Assembly: GCA_020445335.1 (NCBI GenBank)
Contig: JAGRGU010000122.1
Span: 1-36,791 of the forward strand
Origin: Gammaproteobacteria bacterium
GTDB taxonomy: Bacteria > Pseudomonadota > Gammaproteobacteria > Chromatiales > Chromatiaceae
Length of the DNA stretch: 36,791 nucleotides
Reading direction: 5' to 3'
Under the pieces are notes generated by a model. The model did not search any database. It was not told the DNA's origin and saw nothing but the letters and a program-made list of their open reading frames with translations. This document shows positions 35,283-36,791 of this stretch, one piece after another. A program made the translations under genes and the position numbers. Numbering within the stretch: position 1 is the first letter of the stretch; each line of letters begins with the position of its first letter.

Positions 35283-35340
35283 AGTGAACTGTTGAAGTCC
35301 GCTATATCGTCCGCTCCGCTCTCACCGGAGGGGACGGTCG

Positions 35341-36528
35341 CTAGCCGGCCAAGGTCTTCTCCAGTCGATCCAGCGCGTTGGTCAGATTTGCCATGCTGGT
35401 GGCGATGGAGAGACGGACGTGGCCGCCGAGGCCGAACGCGGTGCCCGGCACCAGTGCCACGCCGGCCTGTTCAATCAGGTACTCGGCGAGTTCAAGGTCG
35501 TTGTTTACGCCGTCGATGTTCTTCAGCGCCGCTTCGACGTTGGGGAAGACGTAGAAGGTGCCGTCGGCCGGCAGACAGCTGACGCCCGGCATGCGGTTGA
35601 GCCGGTCCACGACATAGTCATGGCGCTCCTTGAACGCGGTCAGCATCTCCTGGATGCAATCCTGCGGACCTTCGAGCGCTGCTTGCGCCGCCACCTGAGA
35701 GATCGAGGTGGGGTTCGAGGTGCTCTGCGACTGGATCTTCTTCATCGCCTTGATTACATCGGCGGGGCCGGCAGCGTAGCCGATGCGCCATCCGGTCATC
35801 GAATAGGCTTTGGAGACGCCGTTCAGCACGAAACAGCGATCCACAAGCTCCGGGCAGGCGTTGAGGATGTTGACGAAAGGCTCTTCGGTCCAGAGGATGT
35901 GTTCGTACATGTCGTCGGTGGCGACCGCGACCCGTGGGTGCTCCAGCAGCACCTTGCCCAGCGCTTCCAGCTCCTCGCGGGTGTAGGCCATGCCGGTCGG
36001 GTTGGATGGACTGTTGATTACCAGCAGCCTGGTCTTGTCGGTGATCGCCGCCTGCAGCTGAGCCGGGGTGATCTTGAATCTCTGCTCGGCACCAGCCTGC
36101 GCCAGCACCGGAACACCGCCGGCCAGCAGTGTCATGTCGGGATAAGAGACCCAGTAGGGGACCGGGATGATCACCTCGTCGCCCGGATCCAGGATAGCCT
36201 GCGCCAGGTTGTAAAAGCTCTGCTTGCCGCCGCACGAAACCAGAATCTGTTCGGGTTTGTAGTCGAACCCGTTGTCCCGCTTGAACTTCTCGATGATCGC
36301 TTTCTTCAGGCCGACGGTTCCATCGACCGGGGTGTACTTGGTGAAGCCGTCATTGATCGCCTTGATTGCCGCTGCCTTGATGTGATCCGGCGTGTCGAAA
36401 TCGGGTTCACCTGCGCCGAGACCGATGACGTCCTTGCCGGCGGCGCGCATTTCGGCGGCGCGTGCGGTGATGGCCAGTGTTGGGGAGGGCTTGACAGCCT
36501 GTACGCGGGAGGAAAGCTTGATACTCAT
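35341..36528 (-). CDS. Aspartate aminotransferase (PLP-dependent, class I, 1-gamma-like)
   Basis: Transfers the amino group between aspartate and 2-oxoglutarate in the cytoplasm. Residues: N176 in NSPSNPTG, D205-D206-M-Y in the PLP-ring-stacking region, K240 (PLP Schiff base) in GVSKAYSMTGWRIGY. It starts MSIKLSSRVQAVKPSPTLAIT, typical of this bacterial group. ATG 36528 is used because an upstream in-frame start (36585) would add residues of no family match. 395 residues fits. Specificity for aspartate versus related amino acids is by family. Confidence 0.93.
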   Translation of the reverse strand: MSIKLSSRVQAVKPSPTLAITARAAEMRAAGKDVIGLGAGEPDFDTPDHIKAAAIKAINDGFTKYTPVDGTVGLKKAIIEKFKRDNGFDYKPEQILVSCGGKQSFYNLAQAILDPGDEVIIPVPYWVSYPDMTLLAGGVPVLAQAGAEQRFKITPAQLQAAITDKTRLLVINSPSNPTGMAYTREELEALGKVLLEHPRVAVATDDMYEHILWTEEPFVNILNACPELVDRCFVLNGVSKAYSMTGWRIGYAAGPADVIKAMKKIQSQSTSNPTSISQVAAQAALEGPQDCIQEMLTAFKERHDYVVDRLNRMPGVSCLPADGTFYVFPNVEAALKNIDGVNNDLELAEYLIEQAGVALVPGTAFGLGGHVRLSIATSMANLTNALDRLEKTLAG

Positions 36529-36580
36529 TTGTCGTACCGGGGTTCTTAGTGGTTGAATTCGAGTCTGTCGGCGATCGAAT

Positions 36581-36595
36581 ACCATTTATAATGGT
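36581..36595. promoter_or_regulatory. Inverted repeat containing divergent -10 elements between the aminotransferase gene and uvrB
   Basis: ACCATT-TAT-AATGGT is a perfect 6-bp inverted repeat with a 3-base centre. It contains TATAAT (36587-36592) for the plus strand (uvrB, ATG 54 bases downstream) and TATAAA on the minus strand for the aminotransferase. No LexA-type box is seen. Confidence 0.5.
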
Positions 36596-36645
36596 CGGAA
36601 GCCAAGTGCAATAATATCCAATCCGTCCGGTCAGAAGAATCCCCC

Positions 36646-36791
36646 ATGCGAAAAGAATTTCAGCTGCAATCGGAATTCGCTGCTGCCGGCGATCAACCGG
36701 CCGCGATTACACGGCTGGTCGAGGGCCTGAACGACGGCGAGGCGGGTATGACACTGCTGGGGGTCACCGGCTCGGGCAAGACCTTCACCAT
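36646..36791 (+). CDS. uvrB: UvrB, excinuclease ABC subunit B, N-terminal part (3' truncated by window)
   Basis: The first 48 codons of the nucleotide-excision-repair helicase-like subunit. After [22 protein letters not shown] comes the Walker A loop [13 protein letters not shown], matching the UvrB start (SGDQPEAIRRLEEGL...[13 protein letters not shown] in E. coli). The frame runs off the end of the window. ATG 36646 is the natural start; upstream has a TATAAT. Confidence 0.97.
   Translation, partial: MRKEFQLQSEFAAAGDQPAAITRLVEGLNDGEAGMTLLGVTGSGKTFT

Overview
The window reads as chromosomal DNA of a GC-rich gammaproteobacterium. Support comes from a typical tRNA-Asn with encoded CCA, a tesA/ybbA-ybbP/polB neighbourhood, a ygiB-ygiC pair, HspQ, single-chain SdaA-type serine dehydratase, an N-terminal UvrB fragment, and dense c-di-GMP and chemotaxis signalling. 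A free-living or host-associated Chromatiales-like lineage is plausible, but that is inference; no 16S or respiratory marker is present. I saw no integrase, transposase, CRISPR array or prophage gene. Almost every base is coding, with short operons and frequent start/stop overlaps.

Layout, left end: a truncated fatty-acid hydroxylase (1-555); a lipoprotein with a FecR-like domain and eight PASTA repeats (754-2973) facing a TIR-CHASE2 membrane protein (2986-4719, minus) that sits directly behind sdaA (minus). Divergent from sdaA is a four-gene phospholipid/lipid transport operon: STAS-MlaE permease, MlaF ATPase, MCE/MlaD protein and PqiC lipoprotein. Next, all on minus, come an OafA-type acyltransferase, DNA polymerase II (polB), and the FtsX-like permease and ATPase ybbP-ybbA; tesA diverges from ybbA with overlapping start codons. 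A phytase-like esterase-like protein (minus) follows.

Middle: a non-flagellar MotA/TolQ-like plus MotB/OmpA-like stator pair with a small lipoprotein (19334-21790), a Lys-rich hypothetical protein, a chemoreceptor whose only evident sensor domain is C-terminal, preceded by a sigma28-like promoter, the ygiB-ygiC operon (minus), DUF971-hspQ, and a membrane GGDEF diguanylate cyclase.

Right end: a small TPR protein; an intergenic region (28878-29103) with a strongly structured candidate small RNA or 7-codon gene ending in an intrinsic terminator; a periplasmic metallo-beta-lactamase-fold hydrolase; an HDOD / REC-DUF3369-HD-GYP / REC-PAS-histidine kinase cluster; tRNA-Asn; an orphan FimT/GspH pseudopilin; a class I aspartate aminotransferase; and the start of uvrB.

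The most unusual items are the 28960-29061 RNA/micro-ORF with repeated GGA motifs, the TIR-CHASE2 / FecR-PASTA pair as a possible envelope-sensing module, the peptidoglycan-tethered stator cluster, and the C-terminal sensor chemoreceptor. All functional links between neighbours are inferred from gene order and domains only.
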